Origin: CAYSAD01 sp964428955
GTDB lineage: Bacteria > Patescibacteriota > Saccharimonadia > Saccharimonadales > Saccharimonadaceae
Length of the DNA stretch: 64,000 nt
Assembly (NCBI GenBank): GCA_964428955.1
Contig: CAYSAD010000004.1
Location: 1 to 64,000 of the forward strand
Direction of reading: 5' to 3'
Shown: positions 1 through 7,481 of the stretch, piece by piece
Layout of the letters: every line of letters starts with the position of its first letter
Position numbering within the stretch: position 1 is the stretch's first letter
Made by a program: the position numbers and the translations under genes
The notes under the pieces: model-generated
The model's database searches: none
Told to the model about the DNA's origin: nothing
The model's input: only the letters and a program-made list of their open reading frames with translations

Positions 1-75
1 ACCCGTAGCTCAGCTGGATAGAGCGTCGGCTTGCGGAGCCGAAGGCCATAGGTTCAAATCCTGTCGGGTGTACCA
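1..75 (+). tRNA. tRNA-Arg(GCG), first two bases outside window
   Basis: The cloverleaf is complete except for the first two acceptor bases, which lie before the window. The D stem is GCTC/GAGC, the anticodon stem TCGGC/GCCGA, and the seven-base loop TTGCGGA gives anticodon GCG at 33-35. The T loop is TTCAAAT and CCA is encoded at 73-75. An A in the D loop and discriminator A72 fit arginine identity. Most bacteria read CGN with an ACG (inosine-modified) tRNA, so GCG is unusual. Confidence 0.93.
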
Positions 76-112
76 AGAAAATAAGACTAGCTAACGCTAG
101 TCTTATTTTCTT
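76..112 (+). terminator. Bidirectional terminator after tRNA-Arg
   Basis: A perfect long inverted repeat with a TAAC loop follows the tRNA directly. Its left arm is A-rich and its right arm ends in TTATTTTCTT, so it can terminate transcription from either side. Confidence 0.8.
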
Positions 113-187
113 AGGCAAACAAAGAGGTTTCGTAACTGGTAACCCTGTTAGATATACCAAGCATAGGTGTGATAGTATAAATCCGTA

Positions 188-418
188 ATGAAAAAGATAA
201 AAAAACCGGTTACCGTAATTACCATTTTTCTGCTTGTATCTTTTGGGTTATCGGTACTTTATTTCGCAAATTTCTCTTCTAATAACGGCAGACTTCCGGA
301 CGATTTATACAAGAAATTTGGGTGTGACAGGTTAACACTTGATGTAAGATCCACCGATAAATACTGTCGCCACTACGAACTTTACAAAGCTGACCGTGCC
401 AAAGGGTTAGTAGAGTAA
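188..418 (+). CDS. Small membrane-anchored hypothetical protein
   Basis: A 76-residue protein with a basic N-terminus (MKKIKK) and one hydrophobic segment at about residues 8-27, then a short hydrophilic domain with two cysteines (C46, C60). This suggests a signal-anchored small envelope protein, but I do not recognise a family. A TATAAA hexamer ends 6 nt before the ATG, the leaderless arrangement seen at many genes here, which supports the start. No neighbour gives a clue to function. Confidence 0.5.
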   Translation: MKKIKKPVTVITIFLLVSFGLSVLYFANFSSNNGRLPDDLYKKFGCDRLTLDVRSTDKYCRHYELYKADRAKGLVE

Positions 419-436
419 AAGCTGTAGGGTGGTAAT

Positions 437-766
437 TCACGTTTCGCGGAGCGAGTGCTGGAACGTATTATCGCGGGGTGTGACTGAATCGTTGTTAGTA
501 GGCGCGGGATTGGCAGCGGCAACAATAAAAATAATGATTAAGAAAATAATAAAAAGAAGCGAGAAGAAGGTCGAAATTGCACCCGTCACGATGCCAGTTA
601 TACTAAAACCGCGCTCGCCCTGTTTATTTTTAAGCGCCATAGCACCGAGAATAATCGCCGGAATACCGGTGAGAAGACCGAAGCCAAGCATCGAAATTAA
701 ACCAAGTATCATTGAAACGAGTGCCATTGTGTTGTCGTGTGGATTGTGGGCGATATTCTTTTCCAT
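437..766 (-). CDS. DUF4190-like small membrane protein
   Basis: The protein has 109 residues from the Met of MEKNIAHN. Two hydrophobic stretches (about residues 15-43 and 60-85) are separated by a charged turn (LKNKQGERGFS), and the pattern of small-residue-rich helices with a central K/G-rich loop is that of DUF4190 membrane proteins. The longer reading frame to 820 would start inside the upstream promoter area and is less likely. The function of the family is unknown. It is divergent from the pilin gene at 811. Confidence 0.7.
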   Translation of the reverse strand: MEKNIAHNPHDNTMALVSMILGLISMLGFGLLTGIPAIILGAMALKNKQGERGFSITGIVTGAISTFFSLLFIIFLIIIFIVAAANPAPTNNDSVTPRDNTFQHSLRET

Positions 767-793
767 GTCTCTATGGTACCACGTTGACGGTGC

Positions 794-799
794 TATAAT
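794..799 (+). promoter_or_regulatory. Extended -10 of pilin gene
   Basis: TGCTATAAT is an extended -10 element ending 11 nt before the ATG at 811 and 5 nt before an in-frame GTG at 805. No good -35 is seen at the usual distance. Confidence 0.55.
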
Positions 800-810
800 T
801 AAAGGTGCGT

Positions 811-1248
811 ATGGTGGCAAAAATAAAACAACAAACTGGCTTTACGATCGTTGAACTTCTTATAGTTATCGTCGTTATTGCGATTCTTGCTACGATCACT
901 ATCGTTACATATAACGGTATTCGATCGAGAGCCGAAACAAGTGCATCAGTGTCGGCTCATGAGATTGTTATGAAAAAGGCGAAATTGGTTAAGGTAATAA
1001 CGGGCCACTACCCTACTTCATTAGCGGACTTTGAGCTGAATTCCGAGACGAGTTTAGCAGGAAGCGGCATTACGTTTTCTGCTGTTGCACTTGACGGGAC
1101 AGAGAGTCCGGATACGATACTTTATTCGATATGTAGCCCAGACACCCCTACTGGTATGAAAATCCGATATTATGATTATTCTACGAAGACGATTATTTAT
1201 ACTGATACTGGAACGCTAGTCGGGCCGTGTACCGTTATTTCAAGCTAA
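811..1248 (+). CDS. Type IV pilin-like protein with N-methylation motif
   Basis: The 145-residue protein carries a classical class III prepilin signal: a short basic leader ending in Gly, then FTIVELLIVIVVIAILATI with the conserved Glu5 of mature pilins. A prepilin peptidase would cleave at G/F. The C-terminal globular part has two cysteines (in YSICSP and GPCTV) that may form the usual D-loop disulfide. A second prepilin with nearly the same N-terminus lies at 31882-32460. In Saccharibacteria type IV pili are linked to motility and host attachment. A GTG at 805 is an alternative start. Confidence 0.85.
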   Translation: MVAKIKQQTGFTIVELLIVIVVIAILATITIVTYNGIRSRAETSASVSAHEIVMKKAKLVKVITGHYPTSLADFELNSETSLAGSGITFSAVALDGTESPDTILYSICSPDTPTGMKIRYYDYSTKTIIYTDTGTLVGPCTVISS

Positions 1249-1256
1249 AGAATATG

Positions 1257-1277
1257 CCCCTTGGTGGGGTTGTTTTT
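1257..1277 (+). terminator. Weak terminator after pilin
   Basis: A short CCCC-TTGGT-GGGG hairpin is followed by TTGTTTTT just after the pilin stop. The stem is only four G-C pairs, so the call is tentative. Confidence 0.4.
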
Positions 1278-1374
1278 ATAAACCTTGGGCACGAGATAGT
1301 CAAAAAATATCTTCGACGTATGTCCCCATACGGCTTGCTGGTTCTATTCTGGTAAAATGGAGCGTGGACCATAC

Positions 1375-1500
<126 letters not shown>

Positions 1501-1640
1501 TTCTAGAATGAGATTCGAACGCCAAGGGTTCAGAACTGTATCAAATCTGCAATCGATAAAAGATGTCCAAGTATGACTGAACCCCCGGCGAGCGGAGCTC
1601 CAGCCAGGGGTTGTAGGTGTAGGATTTGTGCCCGTCGATC
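1501..1640. other. Structured intergenic region, no gene recognised
   Basis: About 140 bases between the tRNA terminator and the end of the Band-7-like gene. They hold GGGTTCAG (1527-1534) and its complement CTGAACCC (1577-1584), and a strong nested hairpin at 1581-1611 with paired blocks ACCCC/GGGGT, GGC/GCC and GAGC/GCTC. No protein reading frame looks real. The minus strand would be a long structured 3' UTR, or a small RNA, ending at the bidirectional terminator. Confidence 0.4.
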
Positions 1641-2465
1641 TCATCGACCTAGTAGCCGTTCAAAAAGACTACCAGTCGGTTTTGACATACTGGCACCAGT
1701 GATGGCATCGGCAATTGCCAAATCACCATCTTTTCGTTGTTGTGCATCAGTCCGTGTCACAGGTGTCATGAGCAACTCGTAGTATTCTCCCCCATAGGGG
1801 TCGAGTGCTTTTCCAAAAAGACTACTGGCAAGCTCTTGATTGAATTCCGGCGTCTGGCTTATTACGTCCAGACGTGTGGATTTCAGAAGAGTTCCAAGCT
1901 GACCGGTCGCCTTTTCCTTGACTGCATGCGTCAACTGGTTGAACTCACCGTCCCACCAATTTCGGTCACTTACGGTTGTGACGATTCGTTCGATGCGCTT
2001 CTTATCTTTCGGAATACGCCAGCGTAGCGTGAAAGATGTTCTCCACGTGATGCTGTCGAGTGTAAACTCGTGCGTCCCTAGTTCAACGAAACGATCACCA
2101 AAATGGACTGCTACCAAATGTCGATAGTTAATGACATGCCAGCGGTTTCGGCCACTATCGTGCAGAACAACATTGCCCTGCTTGTCACGGACAAGGATGC
2201 CGCGTCGAGCCACCATGAACGCGGAATTCTCAGGAGCCATCTTCAGTCCGATGATGTTGAAACGGAACAGAAGAATGATAACTCCGAGAATGGCCGCGCC
2301 GATTCCGGCTGCTTTCAGATACTTGTAGGCGTACGATAGACCGTTGCCGGTGTGTGTCATCACATCAGTGGGACTGATGCCCATGATGCTACCACTAACG
2401 ACAGTTGTAACGCCGATAATGGCCACAGCAGTGATGCGAGGGTGCGCTGTTACCACCTTGATCAC
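1641..2465 (-). CDS. SPFH/Band-7-like membrane protein
   Basis: The 274-residue protein has two N-terminal hydrophobic segments (about residues 12-29 and 53-70), then a region starting LKMAPENSAFMVARRG with beta strands and an amphipathic helix (HAVKEKATGQLGTLLKSTRL), resembling SPFH/Band-7 proteins. Such proteins scaffold membrane domains; the role here is unknown. The start is the GTG at 2463-2465, 8 nt after the GGAGG of the SD sequence AAGGAGGTGATCC; the GTG at 2474 lies inside that SD. TATTAT in context TGCTATTAT upstream can serve as -10. The family call is moderate and the gene itself is solid. Confidence 0.65.
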   Translation of the reverse strand: MIKVVTAHPRITAVAIIGVTTVVSGSIMGISPTDVMTHTGNGLSYAYKYLKAAGIGAAILGVIILLFRFNIIGLKMAPENSAFMVARRGILVRDKQGNVVLHDSGRNRWHVINYRHLVAVHFGDRFVELGTHEFTLDSITWRTSFTLRWRIPKDKKRIERIVTTVSDRNWWDGEFNQLTHAVKEKATGQLGTLLKSTRLDVISQTPEFNQELASSLFGKALDPYGGEYYELLMTPVTRTDAQQRKDGDLAIADAITGASMSKPTGSLFERLLGR

Positions 2466-2467
2466 GT

Positions 2468-2480
2468 GGATCACCTCCTT
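2468..2480 (-). promoter_or_regulatory. 13-nt perfect Shine-Dalgarno
   Basis: The minus strand reads AAGGAGGTGATCC, the full complement of the canonical bacterial 16S 3' tail, positioned ahead of the GTG at 2465. It decides that start. Confidence 0.75.
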
Positions 2481-2543
2481 CGGATGTTGGCGTGGAACAG
2501 ATGAACGTATAATAGCATGAAAGATAGTTGTATACTAAAAACC

Positions 2544-2942
2544 ATGGAAGAGCAAAGTATTTTTACAAAGATCATAAACGGTGAAATTCCTTGTCACAAA
2601 ATCTATGAAGATGAGTACACGCTGGCTTTTCTTGATATAAATCCGGTCGCCGAAGGCCACAGCTTGGTAGTTCCGAAAACCCAAGTCGAATTTATTTGGG
2701 ACTTGGATGAGACAGATTATATACATCTGATGCAGACGGTCAAAAAAGTTGGCCTGCGGTTGCGCGAGGTGTTACAAAAACCATACGTTGGCCAAGTGGT
2801 GGTCGGCACCGACGTACCCCATGCTCATGTCCATGTCATCGCTTTCGAAAAAGCTCAAGAAATGAAACGGACGCTGGATGGTCCAGGGGCGCCGGCTGAG
2901 GACGCGGCGCTTGCTAGCCTAGCCGAGAAGCTGCGTTTTTAA
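2544..2942 (+). CDS. HIT family hydrolase
   Basis: The 132-residue histidine-triad protein is of the HinT/Fhit-like group, nucleotide-binding hydrolases of AMP conjugates. It shows the family N-terminus (SIFTKIINGEIPCHKIYED), a conserved LVVPK segment and the triad HAHVHVI near residues 103-109. TATACT at 2531-2536 ends 7 nt before this ATG, so the mRNA is probably leaderless; an in-frame ATG at 2517 follows another TATAAT too closely. The stop is immediately followed by the rlmH start, so the two are co-transcribed. Confidence 0.9.
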   Translation: MEEQSIFTKIINGEIPCHKIYEDEYTLAFLDINPVAEGHSLVVPKTQVEFIWDLDETDYIHLMQTVKKVGLRLREVLQKPYVGQVVVGTDVPHAHVHVIAFEKAQEMKRTLDGPGAPAEDAALASLAEKLRF

Positions 2943-3398
2943 GTGATTACCATCATTGCCATCGGTAAGAAACACGAGGACTGGGTCCAGGCTGGCATTG
3001 AGCGCTATCAGAAGCGCCTGAAGCGACCGTTTGACGTGACATGGATACTTTTGCCTCATTCGGCTAAAAGTGGCCAGCAGGCGCGTGAAAATGAGTCAGG
3101 GGCTATTAGGGCGCGGCTAAAGGCTGATGACTTCGTGGTGCTACTTGATGAGATAGGCCAGGCATTGGACTCACCGGCGCTTGCGTCGCGATTCGATGCG
3201 TTATTTACCAGTGGCAAACAGGTGGCGTGTGTCATTGGTGGTGCCTATGGTGTTAGTGATTCTCTACGCGAGCGGGCTGATCTGGTGTGGTCACTGTCAC
3301 CCCTAGTCTTTCCCCATCAGTTGGTGCGGCTGATTCTCGTGGAGCAGTTGTATCGCGCGCAGGAAATCAGCCGCGGCGGTCAGTATCATCACGAATAG
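2943..3398 (+). CDS. rlmH: 23S rRNA pseudouridine-1915 N3-methyltransferase RlmH
   Basis: The 151-residue SPOUT methyltransferase modifies pseudouridine 1915 in helix 69 of 23S rRNA. It has the usual RlmH length and signatures: start MITIIAIGKK, LLDEIGQALDS, the knot region VIGGAYGVSDSLRERAD, and the C-terminus SPLVFPHQLVRLILVEQLYR...GGQYHHE. The start codon is GTG directly after the HIT stop, consistent with translational coupling. Ribosome modification by RlmH is widely retained even in reduced genomes. Confidence 0.97.
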   Translation: MITIIAIGKKHEDWVQAGIERYQKRLKRPFDVTWILLPHSAKSGQQARENESGAIRARLKADDFVVLLDEIGQALDSPALASRFDALFTSGKQVACVIGGAYGVSDSLRERADLVWSLSPLVFPHQLVRLILVEQLYRAQEISRGGQYHHE

Positions 3399-3410
3399 TT
3401 CGTCATGTAA

Positions 3411-3439
3411 TTGACAAATTACAAAGCTTATGCTATATT
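3411..3439 (+). promoter_or_regulatory. Sigma-70 promoter
   Basis: TTGACA (3411-3416), a 17-nt spacer and TATATT (3434-3439) lie upstream of the hypothetical gene at 3466, giving a transcript with a leader of about 20 nt. Confidence 0.75.
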
Positions 3440-3465
3440 GGATTTTGTAAAGTTAAAAAACAAAC

Positions 3466-3804
3466 ATGATTCCAATAGCACTTTTCAACCCACTCTCAAT
3501 CCTTATCAGCATTTCAACGCTGACAGGTGTCGTGTTGCATGACACACAATTCGATAAGCTAACCGTTCGTTTACTGGCTGTGCCGGCTGTCGTCGCGACG
3601 GTTGAGGGTTCGCAGGTTCTGACGACTAATAATCTTCATACTCACGTCGAGCGAGCATCACTATCAAGTACGATTCGGAGCTTAAACGCCTCGAGTCCAC
3701 GCATCCAACCACGTAACAATGATGAGAAGAAGCATTTGTTGCAGAAGAACGTTGCCCGCGGTCACCATGCGTTTGATAACTATAACTTGCCAGTGATTGC
3801 TTAA
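3466..3804 (+). CDS. Hypothetical protein
   Basis: A 112-residue protein with a hydrophobic N-terminus (about residues 3-24), then a hydrophilic, basic, His/Asn/Arg-rich tail. No family recognised. It could be a secreted or membrane-anchored small protein. A good promoter with 17-nt spacing lies directly upstream, supporting a real gene. Its stop TAA overlaps the TAA of valS on the other strand within one TTAA. Confidence 0.5.
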   Translation: MIPIALFNPLSILISISTLTGVVLHDTQFDKLTVRLLAVPAVVATVEGSQVLTTNNLHTHVERASLSSTIRSLNASSPRIQPRNNDEKKHLLQKNVARGHHAFDNYNLPVIA

Positions 3805-6350
3805 GCTAAAACGTCGAACTCACGTTCAAGCCGTTCAATCAGTGCTGCCGTATCGGTTAATGATTGCTTCGATTCTTGCACCAGCTTTTCTGGTGCTTTT
3901 TCGATGTAACTATCGTTAGCCAAGCGGCTTTCAAGAGTCGTTTTCAGCTGCCTGGCTTCGGCAAGACGTAGTTCCAAATTCGCTTGGTGCTCGTACAAAG
4001 TCTCTTGATCGATTTCAATCCAGGCGTCACGGCCGCTGCTAGCCAGACGAATTCCCTTTGGCGTGTCGGCTTTTTGGATGTCTTTCAGTCTAGCCAGTTG
4101 CTGAACTAAGGATGCATTGTCTTCGATTAATGCATCGTCACCGTATAGCATACGGTATTTCCCTGTCCTCGGCAGTTCACTGGTAACAAAGCGGGCTTCG
4201 GTAACTAAGGCTTGCAAGCGTTCGAACTCTGCGGCGGCGATTTCGTCGTAGGTGATTTCTTTCGGCCATGGTTGACTTATTAAGAGGCTATCGTGGCTTG
4301 GCAGTGTTTGCCAAATCGTCTCGGTCACGAATGGTGCGAACGGATGCACCAGTTTCAGAGTCGTATCGAGCACCCATGCCAATAGTGGCAGGTTTGGTTG
4401 CTGTTTGCTGGCTTCGATGTACCAATCGGCCACGCTGCTCCAAACGGTGTGATATACCGTCTCGCTGGCTTCGGCAAAGCGATAGGCTTCAAGCAGTTCG
4501 TCGACAGTCTTAACTGCGCTGTTCAGTTCACGGATTATCCAATGATCAGCCAAGCTTTCTGGTGCCAAGCTGTCCGTTTGACCACTACCATCGAGTAGGT
4601 GTTCGGCGTAGCGAGCGATGTTCCACAGCTTGTTGCAGAAATTACGGCCCGCGACGACGTTTGAGGTCGAAAAGGCTTGGTTCTGCCCGGCACTCCTGCT
4701 TGCCATGATGCCAAGCCGCAGGGCGTCCGAACCGTACTGGCTGACAGCCTCGAGCGGATTGATGACGTTACCCTTACTTTTGCTCATCTTCAGACCATGT
4801 TCGTCGAGGACCAGGCCGTGGAGATAGACGTGTTTGAACGGTACATGGCCGGTAATCTTGAGGCCGAGCATAATCATGCGCGACACCCACGGATATAAGA
4901 TGTCTCCACCAGTCTCGAGCACACTGGTCGGATAAAATCGTGCTAACGGGCCATCGTCGAGATAATCAGTCACGATGAACGGCCATTGACCACTCGAAAA
5001 CCAAGTATCAAAGGTATCCTCTTCTCTGTTATATGTTGTATCATTTACCACTATTTGTGTTTCGTCAACGCGATCATCAAAAATCCAATCATCGGGATTC
5101 TCGCTGTTTTGGAAGGCCGGAATCGGAATTCCCCACGGAATTTGGCGGCTTAAGTTCCAGTCGCGTATGTTTTCAAGGTAGCCGAGCAAGGCCTGTCTTT
5201 GACTAGCTGGAGTAAAAGTTACCTCACCAGCTTTAATCGCTTTTATAGCTGCCTTTGCCAGTGGCTTCATATCGACAAACCATTGGTCTTTAATAAGTGG
5301 CTGGATGATACTGCCGCACTTATAACAGTGTGCGACAGCGTGTTCGATTTCTTCTTCACCACGAATCAGGACTTCTGTCTCGAGCGCTTCGAGAACCTTT
5401 TTCCGAGCATCATTGACATTCAAGCCTACAAAATCGTTAGGCACGTTTTCCATCAGGCCGTCGAAGCCGATGACTTGGATAGGTTCAAGGTTATGACGCT
5501 TGCCGACCTCAAAATCGTTAGGATCGTGGGCCGGTGTGATCTTTACGGCACCTGTACCATATTCTGGATCGACGTATTCATCAGCGATTACCGGTATCTC
5601 CTTATCGGTTAACGGCAGTTGAACATGTGTACCGATGAGGTCTTTATAACGTTTGTCATCTGGGTGGACAGCGATTGCTACATCGCCAAACATGGTTTCT
5701 GGCCTCGTAGTCGCCACGACGATTTCAGTAATCTTATCAAGTGACGGATAGGCGATGTGCCACAACTTCCCTTTTTCGGGTTTGTGCTCTACTTCGATAT
5801 CAGAGAAGCTGGTTTGGTGGACGGTGCAATAACTAACGATTCGTTCACCTCTGTAAATAAGTTTTTCATCCCACAACTTCTTAAAAGTGGCATAGGCGGT
5901 TTTGACGACTTTTTTATCGAGCGTGAAGACCAGATCGTCCCAACTAGCACTGGCGCCTAGTGTGCGTAACTGCAGCTCCATATTGCCCCTTTGTTCGTCA
6001 ACAAAATTCCAGACCTGGCTATAGAGTTGTTCGCGTGAAAAGTCGAACCGACTCTTGCCGATTTTTTGCAATTCCCTCTCGTAAACCACCCACGTTTCAA
6101 AGCCAGCATGATCGGCACCGGGAATCCAAATCGCATCCTTCCCTTTCATTCGTTGATGTCTGACGAGAACATCTTCGAGTACCACCATTAGGGCATGACC
6201 AACGTGTAAATTACCGTTGGCGTTCGGCGGCGGCATGATGATGCTATACGGCTCACCCTTCCCTGTTGGGCGAAACGCGCCACTAGTTTCCCACATGGCG
6301 TAAATGTTTGGTTCGTAGCTGTTAGGGTCGTATGTTTTGGATAATTTCAT
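3801..6350 (-). CDS. valS: Valyl-tRNA synthetase
   Basis: The 849-residue class I aminoacyl-tRNA synthetase charges tRNA-Val with valine. The HIGH-type motif is NANGNLHVGHAL near residue 40 and the KMSKS motif is LKMSKSKGNV near residue 525. The CP1 editing domain lies between them, and the C-terminal coiled-coil arm is present (about residues 780-849). Length is near the bacterial norm. No SD precedes the ATG; instead a 27-codon upstream ORF ends in an ATGA overlap with it, so translation may depend on coupling. The 3' end overlaps the gene at 3466 by 4 nt. Confidence 0.97.
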   Translation of the reverse strand: MKLSKTYDPNSYEPNIYAMWETSGAFRPTGKGEPYSIIMPPPNANGNLHVGHALMVVLEDVLVRHQRMKGKDAIWIPGADHAGFETWVVYERELQKIGKSRFDFSREQLYSQVWNFVDEQRGNMELQLRTLGASASWDDLVFTLDKKVVKTAYATFKKLWDEKLIYRGERIVSYCTVHQTSFSDIEVEHKPEKGKLWHIAYPSLDKITEIVVATTRPETMFGDVAIAVHPDDKRYKDLIGTHVQLPLTDKEIPVIADEYVDPEYGTGAVKITPAHDPNDFEVGKRHNLEPIQVIGFDGLMENVPNDFVGLNVNDARKKVLEALETEVLIRGEEEIEHAVAHCYKCGSIIQPLIKDQWFVDMKPLAKAAIKAIKAGEVTFTPASQRQALLGYLENIRDWNLSRQIPWGIPIPAFQNSENPDDWIFDDRVDETQIVVNDTTYNREEDTFDTWFSSGQWPFIVTDYLDDGPLARFYPTSVLETGGDILYPWVSRMIMLGLKITGHVPFKHVYLHGLVLDEHGLKMSKSKGNVINPLEAVSQYGSDALRLGIMASRSAGQNQAFSTSNVVAGRNFCNKLWNIARYAEHLLDGSGQTDSLAPESLADHWIIRELNSAVKTVDELLEAYRFAEASETVYHTVWSSVADWYIEASKQQPNLPLLAWVLDTTLKLVHPFAPFVTETIWQTLPSHDSLLISQPWPKEITYDEIAAAEFERLQALVTEARFVTSELPRTGKYRMLYGDDALIEDNASLVQQLARLKDIQKADTPKGIRLASSGRDAWIEIDQETLYEHQANLELRLAEARQLKTTLESRLANDSYIEKAPEKLVQESKQSLTDTAALIERLEREFDVLA

Positions 6351-6430
6351 TGGTATGGTCTGTTTTCACGTGAAAAAAATCGACTACAGAAAGCAATGTT
6401 TTCATGTGAAAACAATCGCTCGCTCCTCAT
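6347..6430 (-). CDS. Putative 27-residue upstream ORF coupled to valS
   Basis: An ATG at 6430 opens 27 codons that end in TGA overlapping the valS ATG as ATGA. The peptide contains the repeat FSHEN...FSREN because the DNA holds two copies of a palindromic box. valS has no SD of its own, which favours coupling. There are no Val codons, so this is not a simple valine attenuator. Whether it is translated cannot be told from sequence alone. Confidence 0.4.
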   Translation of the reverse strand: MRSERLFSHENIAFCSRFFSRENRPYQ

Positions 6431-6442
6431 GATTCTCACGTG
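6363..6442. promoter_or_regulatory. Repeated palindromic boxes between valS and femX-like gene
   Basis: TTTTCACGTGAAAA (6363-6376) and GTTTTCATGTGAAAAC (6398-6413) are near-perfect palindromes with centres 36 nt apart. A third related half, TTCTCACGTG, is at 6433-6442. On the minus strand a TATAAT is at 6458-6463, so the boxes lie in the valS leader. They could be operators or RNA hairpins. Confidence 0.5.
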
Positions 6443-6490
6443 TTTGTTTACTCTATTATTATATCATGGAAGCAGGCTATAATAAGATAC

Positions 6491-7471
6491 ATGGTATCGA
6501 TTCAAGAGGTGAATGACCGCGAGCAGTGGGATAAGTACATCATCGCAGCTGGCGGCCACCCATTACAATTATGGGGTTGGGGAGAGGTTAAAAGGGCACA
6601 TAATTGGCAAGCGCAACGAGTTTTTGTAGTTGATGAAAAGGGTAAGCGACTAGGGGCGGCCCAGATTCTATTCCGCAAATTGCCGTGGCCGCTACGATCA
6701 TTCAGTTACGTGCCACGTGGTCCGCTCGCGTCCGAGACTGATAGGGCAAGTGTTCTTGCAGCGTTACGCACTCACGTGAAAAGCGCAAATAAATCATGTG
6801 TGCTATCGATTGAGCCACAGTGGGAAAAGGTGACGCGAATGAAAGGCTGGCGGCGGACGAGCAACACTATCTTGGTTCCACGGACGGTTATCCTTGATTT
6901 AACCTCAACTGAAGAGCAGTTGTTGGCAGTCATGGCTAAAAAAACCAGACAGTATATCCGCAAGTCAGACAAAGAAACGACGGTAATCCGTACCGTAAAG
7001 AGCAGGGAAGAGCTGGCAAAATGTCTGGTGATTTACAAGCAGACCGCCAGTCGCGCCGGCTTCGCACTGCATGGTGATGATTACTATGAAATGATTTTCG
7101 ACGAACTGGGTGAACGCAGTCCGGTATTCGCATCGTTTGTGAATGAAGAACCGGTAGCATTCGTTTGGTTGGCTGTGACTGCTGCAGTTGCTTTCGAGCT
7201 TTACGGGGGTATGAACGAGACTGGTCAATCGCTTCGTGCTAACTACGCTCTGAAATGGCACGCAATCACTACCCTGAAACAGCAAGGGATAGCTGAATAT
7301 GACATGAACGGGCTTCTCAACGATGGAGTGAGTACGTTTAAGCGCGGTTTTACCAATCGGGATAGCCAGCTGATTGGCGCGTATGACGCGCCACTGTCCA
7401 TATTTTATCCTCTATGGGCGTATGGCTTACCACTCGCAAAGAAAATAGTTCGTATAGTAAAGCGTAGTTGA
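6491..7471 (+). CDS. FemAB-family peptidyltransferase
   Basis: The 326-residue protein is of the FemX/FemAB type (two GNAT-like domains), which adds amino acids from aminoacyl-tRNA to lipid II to build peptidoglycan cross-bridges. Family features are LWGWGEVKRAHNW near the N-terminus, YVPRGP near residue 77, KKTRQYIRKSDKE in the centre and YDMNGLLNDGVSTFKRGF near residue 275. TATAAT at 6478-6483 ends 7 nt before the chosen ATG, making a leaderless start; a longer frame from 6440 would run through the promoter. A second FemX-like gene is at 11901-12926. Confidence 0.9.
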   Translation: MVSIQEVNDREQWDKYIIAAGGHPLQLWGWGEVKRAHNWQAQRVFVVDEKGKRLGAAQILFRKLPWPLRSFSYVPRGPLASETDRASVLAALRTHVKSANKSCVLSIEPQWEKVTRMKGWRRTSNTILVPRTVILDLTSTEEQLLAVMAKKTRQYIRKSDKETTVIRTVKSREELAKCLVIYKQTASRAGFALHGDDYYEMIFDELGERSPVFASFVNEEPVAFVWLAVTAAVAFELYGGMNETGQSLRANYALKWHAITTLKQQGIAEYDMNGLLNDGVSTFKRGFTNRDSQLIGAYDAPLSIFYPLWAYGLPLAKKIVRIVKRS

Positions 7472-7481
7472 ATTAACAACG

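Noticed and set aside
429..854. Plus-strand ORF of 141 codons
   Set aside because: It lies opposite the DUF4190-like gene, which has a recognisable family pattern; the plus-strand protein has none.
1573..1782. Plus-strand Cys/Arg-rich ORF
   Set aside because: It overlaps the end of the Band-7-like gene and an intergenic hairpin, with no start signals.
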